Shown: positions 35,638 through 44,883 of the stretch, in pieces
Numbering within the stretch: the stretch's first letter is position 1
How the letters are laid out: the number at the start of each line of letters is the position of its first letter
Source: Anaerocolumna sp. AGMB13025
GTDB taxonomy: Bacteria; Bacillota; Clostridia; Lachnospirales; Lachnospiraceae
Direction of reading: 5' to 3'
NCBI RefSeq assembly: GCF_029689925.1
Contig: NZ_CP121445.1
Coordinates: forward strand, 5,564,501 to 5,628,500
Length of the DNA: 64,000 bases
Program-made: the position numbers and the translations under genes
The notes under the pieces: model-generated
What the model was told of the DNA's origin: nothing
Databases searched by the model: none
The model's input: the letters and a program-made list of their open reading frames with translations, nothing else

Positions 35638-37389
35638 TCATACACTCCATCCCATACTCTCTTGCTGTATCCGATAAAGCTTCTCATAAAGACCCTTTTT
35701 TTGAAGCAAGGTTTCGTGGGTTCCTTCCTCCGCAAGTTCCCCATGTTCTAATACGATGATTTTATCCGCACCGACTATTGTCCGCAGTCTGTGGGCGATT
35801 ACAAGAACGGTTTTTCCATCAATAAGTTTTGAGATTGCCTGCTGAATCAGAACTTCATTTTCTGGATCTAAGGAAGCGGTGGCCTCATCTAGCAATACTA
35901 TGGGCGCATCCTTAAGCAGTGCCCTCGCAATGGAAATCCTCTGCCGTTCCCCGCCTGATATCGTGCTGCCATTCTCCCCAAGAAGGGTTTCATACCCCTG
36001 GGGCAGATTATTGACAAACTCATCACAGCAGGCTGCCCTGGCCGCTTCCATAACCTGTTCTCTGGTGGCTGTTAAATTGCCGATACGTATGTTGTTATAT
36101 ATTGTATCATGAAATAATACCACATCCTGAAAAACAAACGATATATATCCCATTAAATATTCCGGGTCAAGAGTCTTAATGTCTATCCCACCTATTTTTA
36201 TCGTTCCTTCATTCACGTCCCAGAACCTGGCAATCAATTTAGATAAGGTACTCTTGCCACAGCCAGAAGGTCCTACCAACGCCGTTATTCCTTCTCCGGG
36301 GACGGATACTGTCAGGTTTTTTATAACAGCTTCTTCTGAGGAATTATCTTCCTGATAACGGAAAGATACCCCCTCAAATTCTATATTAAAATTCTTAATT
36401 ACTTTGTCCGTACTGCCCTTCATTACGGCAGTAGACATTAAGGTCCGCATCCGTTTTGTAGATAATTGCAGATAGATCAGTTCCGGCAGCAAAGTTAATT
36501 CAACAAGGATAGGGCCGTAAATCCTGACTATAATCAGAAAGAACATTAACAGGGGCAGGAATTCTATCTGTTTGCCAGTTAAAAGATAAGTTCCCACAAA
36601 AACAGTAAGTCCGATTCCGGACTGAACAATAATCTGGGCACCGGTAACAAAAATACCCGTACCAAATTCCATTTTAAGAGCCATCCGTTTCATAAGAAGA
36701 AGGGCATTATCAAGAGCTTTGAACTTATCCCCCTCCAGTCCGCAGGCCTTAATCACTTTAATTCCTTCAAAATATTCCTGAATCTGGTCTGAGGCTTTCA
36801 GTTTTGCCTGGATCTGGCTTTCACTAAGCCGTTCCTGGATTTTTCTGCTTCCAAGAATTACAAAAAAGGCGATAGGAACCGTACAGAATACGGTAAGGGC
36901 CATCCTCCAGTCAAAAAAGGCAAGCATAATGCAGATAATTACCATGGAAATCCCATTTGCACAAAGTTGTGGGATGACATGACTTAAAACATGTTCCGTA
37001 GTTGCACAATCCCCCATCATATTCGTAGTTAGTTCCGTCAAATCCCTGGAATTAAAAAAGCTCATAGGAAGCTTTCTAATATGTTCCGCAATACGGATCC
37101 GGTTGGCTTCTGCTGCCATATAAGAAGTTACATAGGTCTTTTTATAATCATGCTTATTAGCAAAAAAAATCAGGACTGCTGCCAGAATTCCGGCTCCAAA
37201 GTAAAGCCACATCTTCGTCCAGGATATCTCTCCTCCTGAAAAGGGTTTTTGAAGTTGTGTAAAAATCTGTATCGTAATACCAAAGGGAAGCATAAGAGAT
37301 AAATTGGTAATGGTGCAGGCAAAGATTGCTTTTTTTAAATCGGTATACCCTTTATCTGTTAGCATGAGCATATCTTTTAATTTAAACAT
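35638..37389 (-). CDS. ABC half-transporter (membrane + ATPase), second of pair
   Basis: 583 residues: six-helix membrane domain, then ATPase with GPSGCGKST, TISGGERQRISIARAL and PIVLLDEATASLDPE. Start overlaps the upstream transporter gene by 8 bases, so the two form a heterodimer. Proteins in such AraC-linked pairs are often peptide or metallophore transporters (IrtAB/YbtPQ-like); that assignment is by context only. Tail contains LYRIQQESMGWSV. Confidence 0.87.
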   Translation of the reverse strand: MFKLKDMLMLTDKGYTDLKKAIFACTITNLSLMLPFGITIQIFTQLQKPFSGGEISWTKMWLYFGAGILAAVLIFFANKHDYKKTYVTSYMAAEANRIRIAEHIRKLPMSFFNSRDLTELTTNMMGDCATTEHVLSHVIPQLCANGISMVIICIMLAFFDWRMALTVFCTVPIAFFVILGSRKIQERLSESQIQAKLKASDQIQEYFEGIKVIKACGLEGDKFKALDNALLLMKRMALKMEFGTGIFVTGAQIIVQSGIGLTVFVGTYLLTGKQIEFLPLLMFFLIIVRIYGPILVELTLLPELIYLQLSTKRMRTLMSTAVMKGSTDKVIKNFNIEFEGVSFRYQEDNSSEEAVIKNLTVSVPGEGITALVGPSGCGKSTLSKLIARFWDVNEGTIKIGGIDIKTLDPEYLMGYISFVFQDVVLFHDTIYNNIRIGNLTATREQVMEAARAACCDEFVNNLPQGYETLLGENGSTISGGERQRISIARALLKDAPIVLLDEATASLDPENEVLIQQAISKLIDGKTVLVIAHRLRTIVGADKIIVLEHGELAEEGTHETLLQKKGLYEKLYRIQQESMGWSV

Positions 37390-39208
37390 GAATTTCTACC
37401 CCCTTCCTGTTGTTTATTTTCCAGTCCAGGGATCTGGTATACATATTCCACATGTCATAATACCTGCCTTTTAGTTCAATTAGTTTTTCATGATTTCCCT
37501 GTTCCATCAGATGCCCCTTTTCCATTACCACTATTTTCTTAGCACTTCTTATGGTAGAAAGTCTATGGGCTATGATAATAACTGTTTTATTAAACATCAG
37601 TTTTTCAAAGGCTTTCTGGATCAGGTATTCATTTTCCGGGTCTGCAAAGGCAGTGGCTTCATCCAGTACGATTATTGGTGCATCTTTTACGATAGCCCTC
37701 GCAATTACGATTCTCTGCTGCTCTCCTCCGGATAAATGGACCCCCTTTGCGCCGATAACAGTATCATACTGCTCGGGAAGTTTTTCAATAAATTCATGGC
37801 ATTGTGCCGCTTTTGCCGCTGCTATGACCTGTTCCCTGGTGGCATTTAAGTTTCCGATGCGGATATTGTCTAAAATGCTCTGCTTAAACAGGTATATATC
37901 CTGAAATACAAAGCTTACCTTATCCATCAGATCACTAATCTTCATTTCACGGATATCCACGCCGCCGATACAGATGCTTCCCTCGTTTATGTCAAAAAAG
38001 CGAGGAATTAAATGGGCAATTGTACTTTTCCCTCCTCCGGAAGGTCCTACAATTGCCGTTATTTCTCCCTGTCCGGCCGTAAAGGAAACTTCTGATAGCG
38101 CTTGATTATCCGTACCATTATAGGAAAAAGAAACCTTCTTAAATTCAACTCCATAACTGGTACAGGTTTTAGGTGCCATTGTTTCTGTTAGGGGAGTCTC
38201 GTTTAAGATCAGATCCATTCTTTCCACACCGTTCATAATCTGCATGCCATTGGAGGATACATACATGATTTTAAGCATAATAGTGGAAATGGAAGGAACG
38301 AATAGAAGATAGAACATAAAAGTACCTGCGAAGGTTTTATAATCAGAGGTGTTAGTCCCAATTAAAATTCCCACCGGTATTAAAAACAGGTAAATATTAT
38401 TTACTATCGTTGTAAATCCTGACATATAATTTTCCCAGCTTAAGGTATAGGGTATTACAAATCCGGTATAACTTTTAATGGTATCATGAAGTCTGCGAAA
38501 GGAGTACACAGTCTGCTTAAATGCCTTGACCACCGTAATACCCCTTATGTATTCCACGGAGGCATTATTCATATCTTCCAGGGCTGTCTGGTATTGATTC
38601 ATCATACTCTTAGCACCATCGTTACCATAAGCTTTAAATTCCACTATAAAAGCCGTAATAATACCAACTAACGCTGCCAGCCCAAATCGCCAGTCAACGC
38701 TTAATAAAATCACTGTCATTATAACCGGTGCTGCAAAAGCGGCCACAATGTCTGGAAGCTGGTGGGCAATAAACCCTTCTACCTTCTCAATGTTTTCATC
38801 CATTATTTTGCGTACTCTGCCGCTTCCTGCCATGAAATGAAAGCCCAGAGGAAGTCTCCCGATATGAGCCGCAAAATTTACCTTTAATTCATACAACGTG
38901 CCAAAAGCCGCCAGATGGGAACACACCAAAGCAGCAAAATACAGTAATACATTGCTAATAATCCCACCAAGGGCATAAAAGCCAAACCCAATGGTTTTCT
39001 TTACATCCAACTGACCAAAATCAGGATAAGCCTCAAGGATTTCCTTTACAATAAAGTAAATAGATAAGTACGGGATAAAAGAGGCTATGGAAGCCAGGGT
39101 CGATAACATAACCGAACTTATTACAAATGGCTTTTTGGTGGCAGCAAGTTCCAATAACCTTGCCATCCCGCTTTTGGGCTTTGAAGTAATATTCTTTTCT
39201 TTTTTCAT
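37382..39208 (-). CDS. ABC half-transporter (membrane + ATPase), first of pair
   Basis: 608 residues: six-helix domain then ATPase with GPSGGGKST, HLSGGEQQRIVIARAI and PIIVLDEATAFADPENE. AFADPEN instead of the usual ASxDxxxE is typical of the YbtQ/IrtA-like group as I recall it. AGGAGTTTTAA precedes the ATG. Transcribed after the AraC gene, with the palindrome 39323-39350 in between. Confidence 0.87.
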   Translation of the reverse strand: MKKEKNITSKPKSGMARLLELAATKKPFVISSVMLSTLASIASFIPYLSIYFIVKEILEAYPDFGQLDVKKTIGFGFYALGGIISNVLLYFAALVCSHLAAFGTLYELKVNFAAHIGRLPLGFHFMAGSGRVRKIMDENIEKVEGFIAHQLPDIVAAFAAPVIMTVILLSVDWRFGLAALVGIITAFIVEFKAYGNDGAKSMMNQYQTALEDMNNASVEYIRGITVVKAFKQTVYSFRRLHDTIKSYTGFVIPYTLSWENYMSGFTTIVNNIYLFLIPVGILIGTNTSDYKTFAGTFMFYLLFVPSISTIMLKIMYVSSNGMQIMNGVERMDLILNETPLTETMAPKTCTSYGVEFKKVSFSYNGTDNQALSEVSFTAGQGEITAIVGPSGGGKSTIAHLIPRFFDINEGSICIGGVDIREMKISDLMDKVSFVFQDIYLFKQSILDNIRIGNLNATREQVIAAAKAAQCHEFIEKLPEQYDTVIGAKGVHLSGGEQQRIVIARAIVKDAPIIVLDEATAFADPENEYLIQKAFEKLMFNKTVIIIAHRLSTIRSAKKIVVMEKGHLMEQGNHEKLIELKGRYYDMWNMYTRSLDWKINNRKGVEIHV

Positions 39209-39322
39209 TTAAAACTCCTATCCGCGTATGGGTGCGCACATGAAAGAGGTTATGATGATATCCCTATTGCACTGATCTTAAATGACCGCCATACCTACGC
39301 ATTACTTATATTTAAAAATAAA

Positions 39323-39350
39323 AACTTGGTTAGCATATACTAACCAAGTT
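39323..39350 (-). promoter_or_regulatory. Palindrome GGTTAG-N6-CTAACC, copy 1 (operator or terminator)
   Basis: AACTTGGTTAG / CTAACCAAGTT, 11-bp perfect arms round CATATA. On the minus strand it is followed by TTTTATTTTT, so it may end AraC-gene transcription. The core half-sites and 6-bp spacing recur upstream of the AraC gene (40667), so an operator role is also possible. Confidence 0.55.
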
Positions 39351-39450
39351 CATTGTAGCATCCTTATCTATTCCTTTTCTACTCCATCTGGTCCGAACTA
39401 CTCCATATAGCCAGCCATTTTCCTTTTTATTACTTTCTTGATAAATATTA

Positions 39451-40416
39451 TCAATTCCGCCTCAGATATTCACTTGGGGTTATACCAAGAACATCTTTAA
39501 AAGCCCCTGAAAACTTACTAGCATTCTGATACCCAACCAGCCCTCCGATTTCACAGATAGAATATTTACCATGTTTCATATATAGGGCAGCCTGGTTCAT
39601 TCTGGTCTTTTTCAGATATTCATAGGGGGGCAGCCCGTACATGTCCTTAAAGCAGGCTTTTAGTAAGGTCTTCGTGATATGATGCTCTTTCGCCAGTACT
39701 TCGATGGTATGGTGTTTTGTCAAATCCTCCACTAGCTGTTCCTTTGCCTTTCTTACCTTAAGGACGGTATTTTTGTCGTAATAGCTGCACCGATACTTCA
39801 TTTCTGATATATCTTCGTTGCTCAGGAGATGAAGCAGTTCCAGGACTTTTATTTTAATATAAGAGGTTTTTTCAAAAGGATTCGAAAAATAAATTTTCTC
39901 CAATATATCCTGTATCTGTGGATTTCCTTTCATAACAAACACATTGTTATCCTCACAAAGTTTCGTTATAATCTGTTCAAATTCAATGGAGAAATCACTA
40001 AAATACTTCTTCATTTCACCTGTTACAGCTTCTATGTCAAAGGTAAGGGCAAAGCCTTTATATATTTTTTGTGGAAACTTAGAACCCAGGGATTCAAATA
40101 TATTATGAAAGGCGATTAATTCTCTTTCCCCAATATAGATGCAGCGGTTATCCTTTAGCTCAAACTCATAGGTGCCCTCATAACTGTAACTGAGTTGGAA
40201 ATAACTGTTCAAGCTGAACTTTCCGGAAAAAACATGGGTGGTATTGTAGTCATTGTAATATATATAGATTCCTGGAAACAACCTGCACACCAGCATTTTC
40301 CCATATCCATCTTTATCCTCCAGTTCATAAAATACCATGCTTTCTGCCTCTTTGACAGGCTTTAAACCAAATTGTATGATACTAACATTTAACGGCTTTC
40401 CTTCTGCTGTTCCCAT
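39451..40416 (-). CDS. AraC-family transcriptional regulator
   Basis: 321 residues. N-terminal ~210 residues are a divergent sensor domain; the C-terminus holds the double helix-turn-helix: TIEVLAKEHHITKTLLKACF, then YSICEIGGLVGYQNASKFSGAF and the end motif DVLGITPSEYLRR. GAAGGGAAAAG precedes the ATG. Lying directly before the ABC pair, it probably activates that pair in answer to the transported compound, as in YbtA-type systems. Confidence 0.87.
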   Translation of the reverse strand: MGTAEGKPLNVSIIQFGLKPVKEAESMVFYELEDKDGYGKMLVCRLFPGIYIYYNDYNTTHVFSGKFSLNSYFQLSYSYEGTYEFELKDNRCIYIGERELIAFHNIFESLGSKFPQKIYKGFALTFDIEAVTGEMKKYFSDFSIEFEQIITKLCEDNNVFVMKGNPQIQDILEKIYFSNPFEKTSYIKIKVLELLHLLSNEDISEMKYRCSYYDKNTVLKVRKAKEQLVEDLTKHHTIEVLAKEHHITKTLLKACFKDMYGLPPYEYLKKTRMNQAALYMKHGKYSICEIGGLVGYQNASKFSGAFKDVLGITPSEYLRRN

Positions 40417-40666
40417 ACTTTTCCCTTCGCTTTCTTTCTCTGTTCTTTCTTCTCAACTCTTTCTTCTCTGCTATTTCATTCTCTCCTCTTTCTCTGTTAT
40501 TCTTATGTTTTATGTTATTTCTCTGTTATTTACTTTAATTTGGTTATCGGAAATAAAGTTCATAGCTCTCTTATTGCATGTTTTTTTTTAACTATTTGTA
40601 TTTTAACTAAGGTCAAAACCTTCAAATCCGTATAAAATACAATCCACTCTGGAAAACTTTATGTCA

Positions 40667-40684
40667 GGTTAGCTTTGGCTAACC
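40667..40684. promoter_or_regulatory. Palindrome GGTTAG-N6-CTAACC, copy 2
   Basis: GGTTAGC-TTTG-GCTAACC, about 250 bp upstream of the AraC start. No T-run follows, so it is not a terminator. The half-sites look like those of the DtxR iron box (GGTTAG/CTAACC) but the spacer is 6 bp, not 1. The rest of 40417-40842 is AT- and CT-rich without a gene. Confidence 0.45.
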
Positions 40685-40842
40685 GTCTGGTCCAAAAACA
40701 GAATTCAAAATCTTTTGATATATTTATTATATTACTTGAATAGTAACAATTAATATAATAAAACGTCAATACGATTCCTATTTGTTGAGATAATTTATCA
40801 TTAAAACGGATTCCTATATTTTTACTACATTATTGGCTGAGA

Positions 40843-41091
40843 TTACTCTTTAAATAGTTGCGGAACTCCCTGCCAAGCCAATTTCGGCATTTCCTCCAGT
40901 TTTTTAAGATAAACATATATGGTTTGGTCATCACCCCAAATTCCTGATTCAGGCTGTACAGTACATAGTGTAATATGATATATTCCTTTCTCTATTTCAA
41001 TTTGCTGTTCTTCTGGACAATCCGCTTCCCAGTCCATAAGCCAAAATAGATCTTTTATGTAAATTCTATCTCCTTCAACATTAATTGCCAA
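40843..41091 (-). pseudogene. Short immunity-like ORF, possibly a C-terminal remnant
   Basis: 82 residues starting at a TTG with no ribosome site; a stop lies only five codons upstream. The sequence (DWEADCPEEQQIEIEKGIYH...GDDQTIYVYLKKLEEMPKLAW) looks like the C-terminal half of a small acidic immunity-type protein, but I cannot name the family with certainty. No toxin gene is nearby. Confidence 0.4.
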
Positions 41092-41130
41092 CCTACTTAT
41101 AGCTCAAATACTTTTAACAAAACGGGGCAA

Positions 41131-41171
41131 TAAAAAGAGACTACCGAATAAAAACTTACTTCAGCAGTCTC
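41131..41171 (-). terminator. Terminator of the c-di-AMP receptor gene
   Basis: GAGACT (41137-41142) with AGTCTC (41166-41171), extended by weaker pairs; minus strand continues TCTCTTTTTATT. Confidence 0.6.
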
Positions 41172-41231
41172 CTTAAAATCCTGTTCTGATACAGGAAATA
41201 TGAATTAAATTTAATAAACTATATCCGAATG

Positions 41232-41549
41232 CTAAATCTTTTCAAACCGGTCAACATCCATTACAAATATTGTTGCACCGCCTACATTAACCAGTACCTG
41301 CATGGAGGTATATTCAGCTGGTCCGACGGGATTTGAAATAATCTGTTGTCTCGGTCCGCATTCTTTCTTTACAACGCTTATGACTTCTTCTACTTTTTCT
41401 TCGTCTGTACCAATCATTAAGGTAGTATTACCTTCCCTTAAAAACCCTCCGGTAGATGCCAGTTTTGTTACGTAGAAGCCCTGTTTGTTTAATCCATCCA
41501 TAACTCTGCTGCTGTCAACGTTGCGTACAATCACATATATCAGTTTCAT
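41232..41549 (-). CDS. darA: PII-like cyclic-di-AMP receptor (DarA/PstA family)
   Basis: 105 residues from the ATG at 41549 (AAAGGATGGGA upstream); the longer frame to 41714 is not family-like. KLIYVIVRNVDSSRVMDGLN and FLREGNTTLMIGTDEEKV (the STGGFL loop) match the DUF970 family that binds cyclic-di-AMP. It forms PII-like trimers in the cytosol; partners are unknown in most species. It stands alone, followed by its own terminator. Confidence 0.88.
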   Translation of the reverse strand: MKLIYVIVRNVDSSRVMDGLNKQGFYVTKLASTGGFLREGNTTLMIGTDEEKVEEVISVVKKECGPRQQIISNPVGPAEYTSMQVLVNVGGATIFVMDVDRFEKI

Positions 41550-41865
41550 AGAATCCCATCCTTTCAACATTATAATCGATTTGCAAAGCCTTTGTCTTAA
41601 AACTAAATTAATCCTGGTATTTTGCTCATTCGCTTTTCTGCGTGTTTCCTTAAATAAAACAATGGTATCCCCAAATTTAACCGTATAATTTTGATATGCA
41701 AATCCCTCATACAAGTTACCAATTTCTGATTTTATTATAGTATATCCAGTCTGGAATGTAAAGTTAAATGGAGATAAAATTACACCCAGGTAAAATACTT
41801 CGCTCTATTTTCCACAGACTTATACGTGCTAAGAAGATCAAAAGCTTTTTATAAACAAAAAAAGA

Positions 41866-41954
41866 ACAACTTTCCCAGTTAGATTGCAAAAAAACCTGTT
41901 AAATAAAAATTCATTATTTATCAGGTATCATTTACATCAGACTGGGAAAGTTGT
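41866..41954 (-). terminator. Nested double-hairpin terminator after agrD
   Basis: Outer arms ACAACTTTCCCAGT (41866-41879) and ACTGGGAAAGTTGT (41941-41954) are perfect. Inside, ACCTGTTAAATAA pairs with TTATTTATCAGGT. Minus-strand exit has a run of seven Ts. The nesting is more elaborate than a plain terminator needs. Confidence 0.7.
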
Positions 41955-41975
41955 ATTTTACTCTAACTATTATTA

Positions 41976-42107
41976 CTATTTTTTGAAATCTTTGATTCCC
42001 TCCGGCGCTTTCGGCTGGTAGGACCAGAAGCGGGAAGCTTTGCTATTAGCCTGTTTTATCGCTTTTTCTGCCATGACTGCCAGAACTGTCAAACACTGTT
42101 TCTTCAT
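41976..42107 (-). CDS. agrD: AgrD-type autoinducing peptide precursor (predicted serine lactone)
   Basis: 43 residues, with GGAGGTG before the ATG. The N-terminus is an amphipathic helix (KQCLTVLAVMAEKAIKQ) and the C-terminal part, ASRFWSYQPKAPEGI, lines up with known AgrD: a five-residue ring (here S-R-F-W-S, a serine in place of the usual cysteine) followed by the recognition segment QPKAPEG. AgrB should cleave after the ring and close Ser to the C-terminal carboxyl as a lactone. Overlaps agrB by 62 bases in another frame, which hid it. Exact tail length before the ring is not known. Confidence 0.85.
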   Translation of the reverse strand: MKKQCLTVLAVMAEKAIKQANSKASRFWSYQPKAPEGIKDFKK

Positions 42108-42687
42108 TTTTTTCACCTCCATTTCGATTTTGTATTATTGGTATCAGCATTAGGACTGCTGTTGCAGATATTGACCATGAGGCGGCAAATGCCATATCAA
42201 TACTAATAAACCATAGAGCTGCAATAAAAAAGGTACTATATATGCACACAAGAATCCTGGCAATTTTTTTATATTTTTTTATTTCTACTTTAGTAAGAGG
42301 ATTATTCCTATGTTCCACTGGTGAATATTTAAGAATAACAGGAATGGATATCACCATCATGATACTTCCGCTAAAAAACCTCCAATCCCTTAAAAAGAAA
42401 TGAAACAGCAGAAAACCAGCATAATTAACCACCGCTGTAAAAAAACAGCCAGAATAAGTTCCGCTGTGATAGCCTCCTGTATAAGAGCGCAGCACGCAAA
42501 AAGAAATAGTAAAGATTAAACTAATGAATACCGTATGGGTTAAGACTGCTGCTACGCCAAGCATTAGAAATATCAGCAGATCATGTAAAAGCAGCTCGAT
42601 TCCATAGGTATAAAATTTTCTTTTATCCGTTGCAATTATGTTGTGGGTAACCAGACGTAACGATAACTGTTCTGCTAAATAATTCAT
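42046..42687 (-). CDS. agrB: AgrB-type cyclic-peptide-processing membrane protease
   Basis: 213 residues with about six helices. The catalytic pair is visible in RSYTGGYHSGTYSGC: His74 and Cys81, seven apart as in staphylococcal AgrB (77/84). It removes the C-terminal tail of AgrD and forms the ring. AAGAGGAGCC before the ATG. Its promoter, with a LytTR repeat pair, sits in the end of the kinase gene, so agrBD can be induced separately. Confidence 0.93.
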   Translation of the reverse strand: MNYLAEQLSLRLVTHNIIATDKRKFYTYGIELLLHDLLIFLMLGVAAVLTHTVFISLIFTISFCVLRSYTGGYHSGTYSGCFFTAVVNYAGFLLFHFFLRDWRFFSGSIMMVISIPVILKYSPVEHRNNPLTKVEIKKYKKIARILVCIYSTFFIAALWFISIDMAFAASWSISATAVLMLIPIIQNRNGGEKNEETVFDSSGSHGRKSDKTG

Positions 42688-42722
42688 GATAACGGCTCCT
42701 CTTAACTGGTAATATATGTATT

Positions 42723-42791
42723 TATATTAGTAAACTTTTTAGAAATAGCAAGCCCCCTTAACTCAGTGGTAATTATTTGCGGCCGAATGGT
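42723..42791 (-). promoter_or_regulatory. LytTR-type promoter for agrBD
   Basis: Minus strand: ACCATTCGG (42783-42791), 12-bp spacer, ACCACTGAG (42762-42770), 10 bp, -35 TTGCTA (42746-42751), 17 bp, -10 AATATA (or TAATAT shifted by one). Two 9-bp direct repeats 12 bp apart is the known binding layout of AgrA/LytTR regulators. The same geometry is found at 54814-54882. Confidence 0.7.
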
Positions 42792-44130
42792 AAACTTTAT
42801 TTTGCAGCGGGCTTTCCTGGGTTTTAACTGGCAGCATTACAATTGATGTGAACGTGTTGTCTTGATAGCTGTATTTAAACGTTCCTCCGCACTTATCTGC
42901 GGCGTATTTGATGAGTTTTAAGCCATAGCCATGATTCGACCTGTCTTTTTTGCTTGTACGTAAGCTTTGACCAAAGCCACGTAAAATATGATTATAAGGA
43001 TTTTTACAGACAAAGGTGACATAATTTTTGTAGCAGAATAATTTAAGGGATATATACCGTTCTGGTTCTTTTATGCTCAGATTGGATTCTATGGCATTAT
43101 TGAGCATATTGGATAAGATAGCGGAAAGATCGGTGGGTGACATACTTAAAGGCGGAATACTGTCTATCTGAAATGCGGTATTGATCTGATGCTTCCTGCA
43201 TACCGACAGTTCATAATTAAGAATGGCATCTATATATTTATTTCCGCTGTTAACCACAGCTTTTGCAGGCTCAAGGACCGAAGTAATGGAATTTATATAT
43301 TCCAGTGATTCTTCAATTTGATTGTCCTGGAGCAATAACGATATATTTGCAAGATTGTTATGAAGGTCATGTTTGATTTTTTTTAAGTCTGAGACCGCCA
43401 TTTCCTGACGGGCTAATTCCTCTTCCAGCATACGATTTTGCAAATCCAGGTTATGTTTTTGCTGAGCCTTTTGATAAAAGCCGCAGATTTCTCCAAAGAG
43501 GTAGACTACCATGACCGTCATAAGCAGAAAACAGAGGGATATAACAAGAATCTTTTCTGAATAATAGGGAATATGGCTTTGCAGTGTATGATTTGACATA
43601 AGGAAAAAGTTAATAACAATAATAAAAAAGCTAATCATAGAATCCATAACCAGCCAATACTTTGACGAAATTTCAGGCTTCGTTTTATGAAAGAACCAAA
43701 GAAAGCTCCAGATAAGCAGTAAGGCGATTACCTTTGACAATATGGAAAAATAGAAATTTGCATATGAGGTTTCGGATATCAGCCGTTCAAGGCTTGTCCC
43801 ATTTAATAAGGAGGACAGATTTCCGGCCAGGATATCACTTATTAGCAGGATATAATTATTTACTAGAATAAGAAAGATTTTTTTCCACAAGCTGTCTCTG
43901 TAGAAGAAATTCACAATAATTACAGGCAGTGCCACAAATAATATAAGTCTTAGAAAAATCAGATTTACCGGGCAAAATTGCACAAAGAGAGAATCAAGCA
44001 GCACTGCACCTATTAAAAATACTGCCTTTTTGGACCCGCTGGCTTTGCAGGTCAGCAGACTGTTTACCATCCAATATAACAGTATGGATTCGACCAATGT
44101 AAAAAAATACGCTTGTATTAATCCTATCAT
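42763..44130 (-). CDS. agrC: AgrC-like GHKL sensor histidine kinase
   Basis: 455 residues. Six to seven membrane helices up to about residue 212, where the cyclic peptide should bind; a coiled-coil linker; then the phosphoacceptor region DLKKIKHDLHNNLANI (His254) and an ATPase domain with NMLNNAIE and SNHGYGLKLI. It is the GHKL (HPK10) family of peptide-pheromone receptors. Overlaps the regulator by 4 bases (ATGA). Confidence 0.9.
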   Translation of the reverse strand: MIGLIQAYFFTLVESILLYWMVNSLLTCKASGSKKAVFLIGAVLLDSLFVQFCPVNLIFLRLILFVALPVIIVNFFYRDSLWKKIFLILVNNYILLISDILAGNLSSLLNGTSLERLISETSYANFYFSILSKVIALLLIWSFLWFFHKTKPEISSKYWLVMDSMISFFIIVINFFLMSNHTLQSHIPYYSEKILVISLCFLLMTVMVVYLFGEICGFYQKAQQKHNLDLQNRMLEEELARQEMAVSDLKKIKHDLHNNLANISLLLQDNQIEESLEYINSITSVLEPAKAVVNSGNKYIDAILNYELSVCRKHQINTAFQIDSIPPLSMSPTDLSAILSNMLNNAIESNLSIKEPERYISLKLFCYKNYVTFVCKNPYNHILRGFGQSLRTSKKDRSNHGYGLKLIKYAADKCGGTFKYSYQDNTFTSIVMLPVKTQESPLQNKVYHSAANNYH

Positions 44131-44867
44131 TCGTCCACCTCGCAGATTATTTTTAGGTATTTGTCAAGAACCTGCTGTCTTTTACGTCTGCTTAACGGAA
44201 GGATTGTTCCATCATCCAGACGTATACTCGTATCCTCAATGGAGAAGATATATTTTATATTTACGATACAGGTTCTGTGTATATCAACAAAGTCAAACTT
44301 ACTGTACTGCCCGGCTAAATCAGTAAACTTATAATTATGTATTAAATATACCCTCCGTTTCGTATGCAGATAAATTTTCCGGTCTATACTTTCAAAATAC
44401 TCTATATCATATAACGGCACTTTTATCACAGAGATTTTATCCTGAGAATCCCGTACCTTAAAGGTCTGGGGTTTTGGATCGTCCTCCCTTATTTTTTCAA
44501 TCAGCCGCTTTATGACGGAATAGAGGCGTTCCTGGACTAAGAATTTGGGAGTAAAATCACTGACATCATATTGAAAGGTATTTAAAACCTCTTCTTCAAA
44601 GGAAGTCAGAAAGACCAGTTTGAATTTCTTATCTAACAGCCGTAACCTTCTTGCCGTTTCTTTACCGCCTAGATGGGGCATTTCAATATCCAGAAAAATA
44701 ATGTCATAATAGTGCGTGTGCTTTTCAAGACTCTTTATTAAGGCTTCCCCGTTTGTAAATGTATAGATCACAGCATTTACTTTCAGCTTTTTTAATATCT
44801 GTCCGGCTTTTGGAACTATTTTTTCCAGAAACCTGTTGTCGTCATCACAAAATGCGATAGTCAGCAT
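44127..44867 (-). CDS. agrA: AgrA-like LytTR response regulator
   Basis: 246 residues from the ATG at 44867 (GGAAGTG upstream). Receiver with FCDDD and phosphoacceptor Asp60 in IIFLDIEMPHLGG; C-terminal LytTR domain (from about 145) with YFESIDRKIYLHT and FVDIHRTCIVN. It should bind 9-bp direct repeats; two such pairs in this window (42762-42791 and 54853-54882) are the natural targets. Confidence 0.92.
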   Translation of the reverse strand: MLTIAFCDDDNRFLEKIVPKAGQILKKLKVNAVIYTFTNGEALIKSLEKHTHYYDIIFLDIEMPHLGGKETARRLRLLDKKFKLVFLTSFEEEVLNTFQYDVSDFTPKFLVQERLYSVIKRLIEKIREDDPKPQTFKVRDSQDKISVIKVPLYDIEYFESIDRKIYLHTKRRVYLIHNYKFTDLAGQYSKFDFVDIHRTCIVNIKYIFSIEDTSIRLDDGTILPLSRRKRQQVLDKYLKIICEVDE

Positions 44868-44883
44868 ACAACCAATCACTTCC

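Noticed and set aside
41232..41714. 160-residue version of the c-di-AMP receptor
   Set aside because: The upstream 55 residues have no family similarity; the ATG at 41549 has a clear ribosome site.
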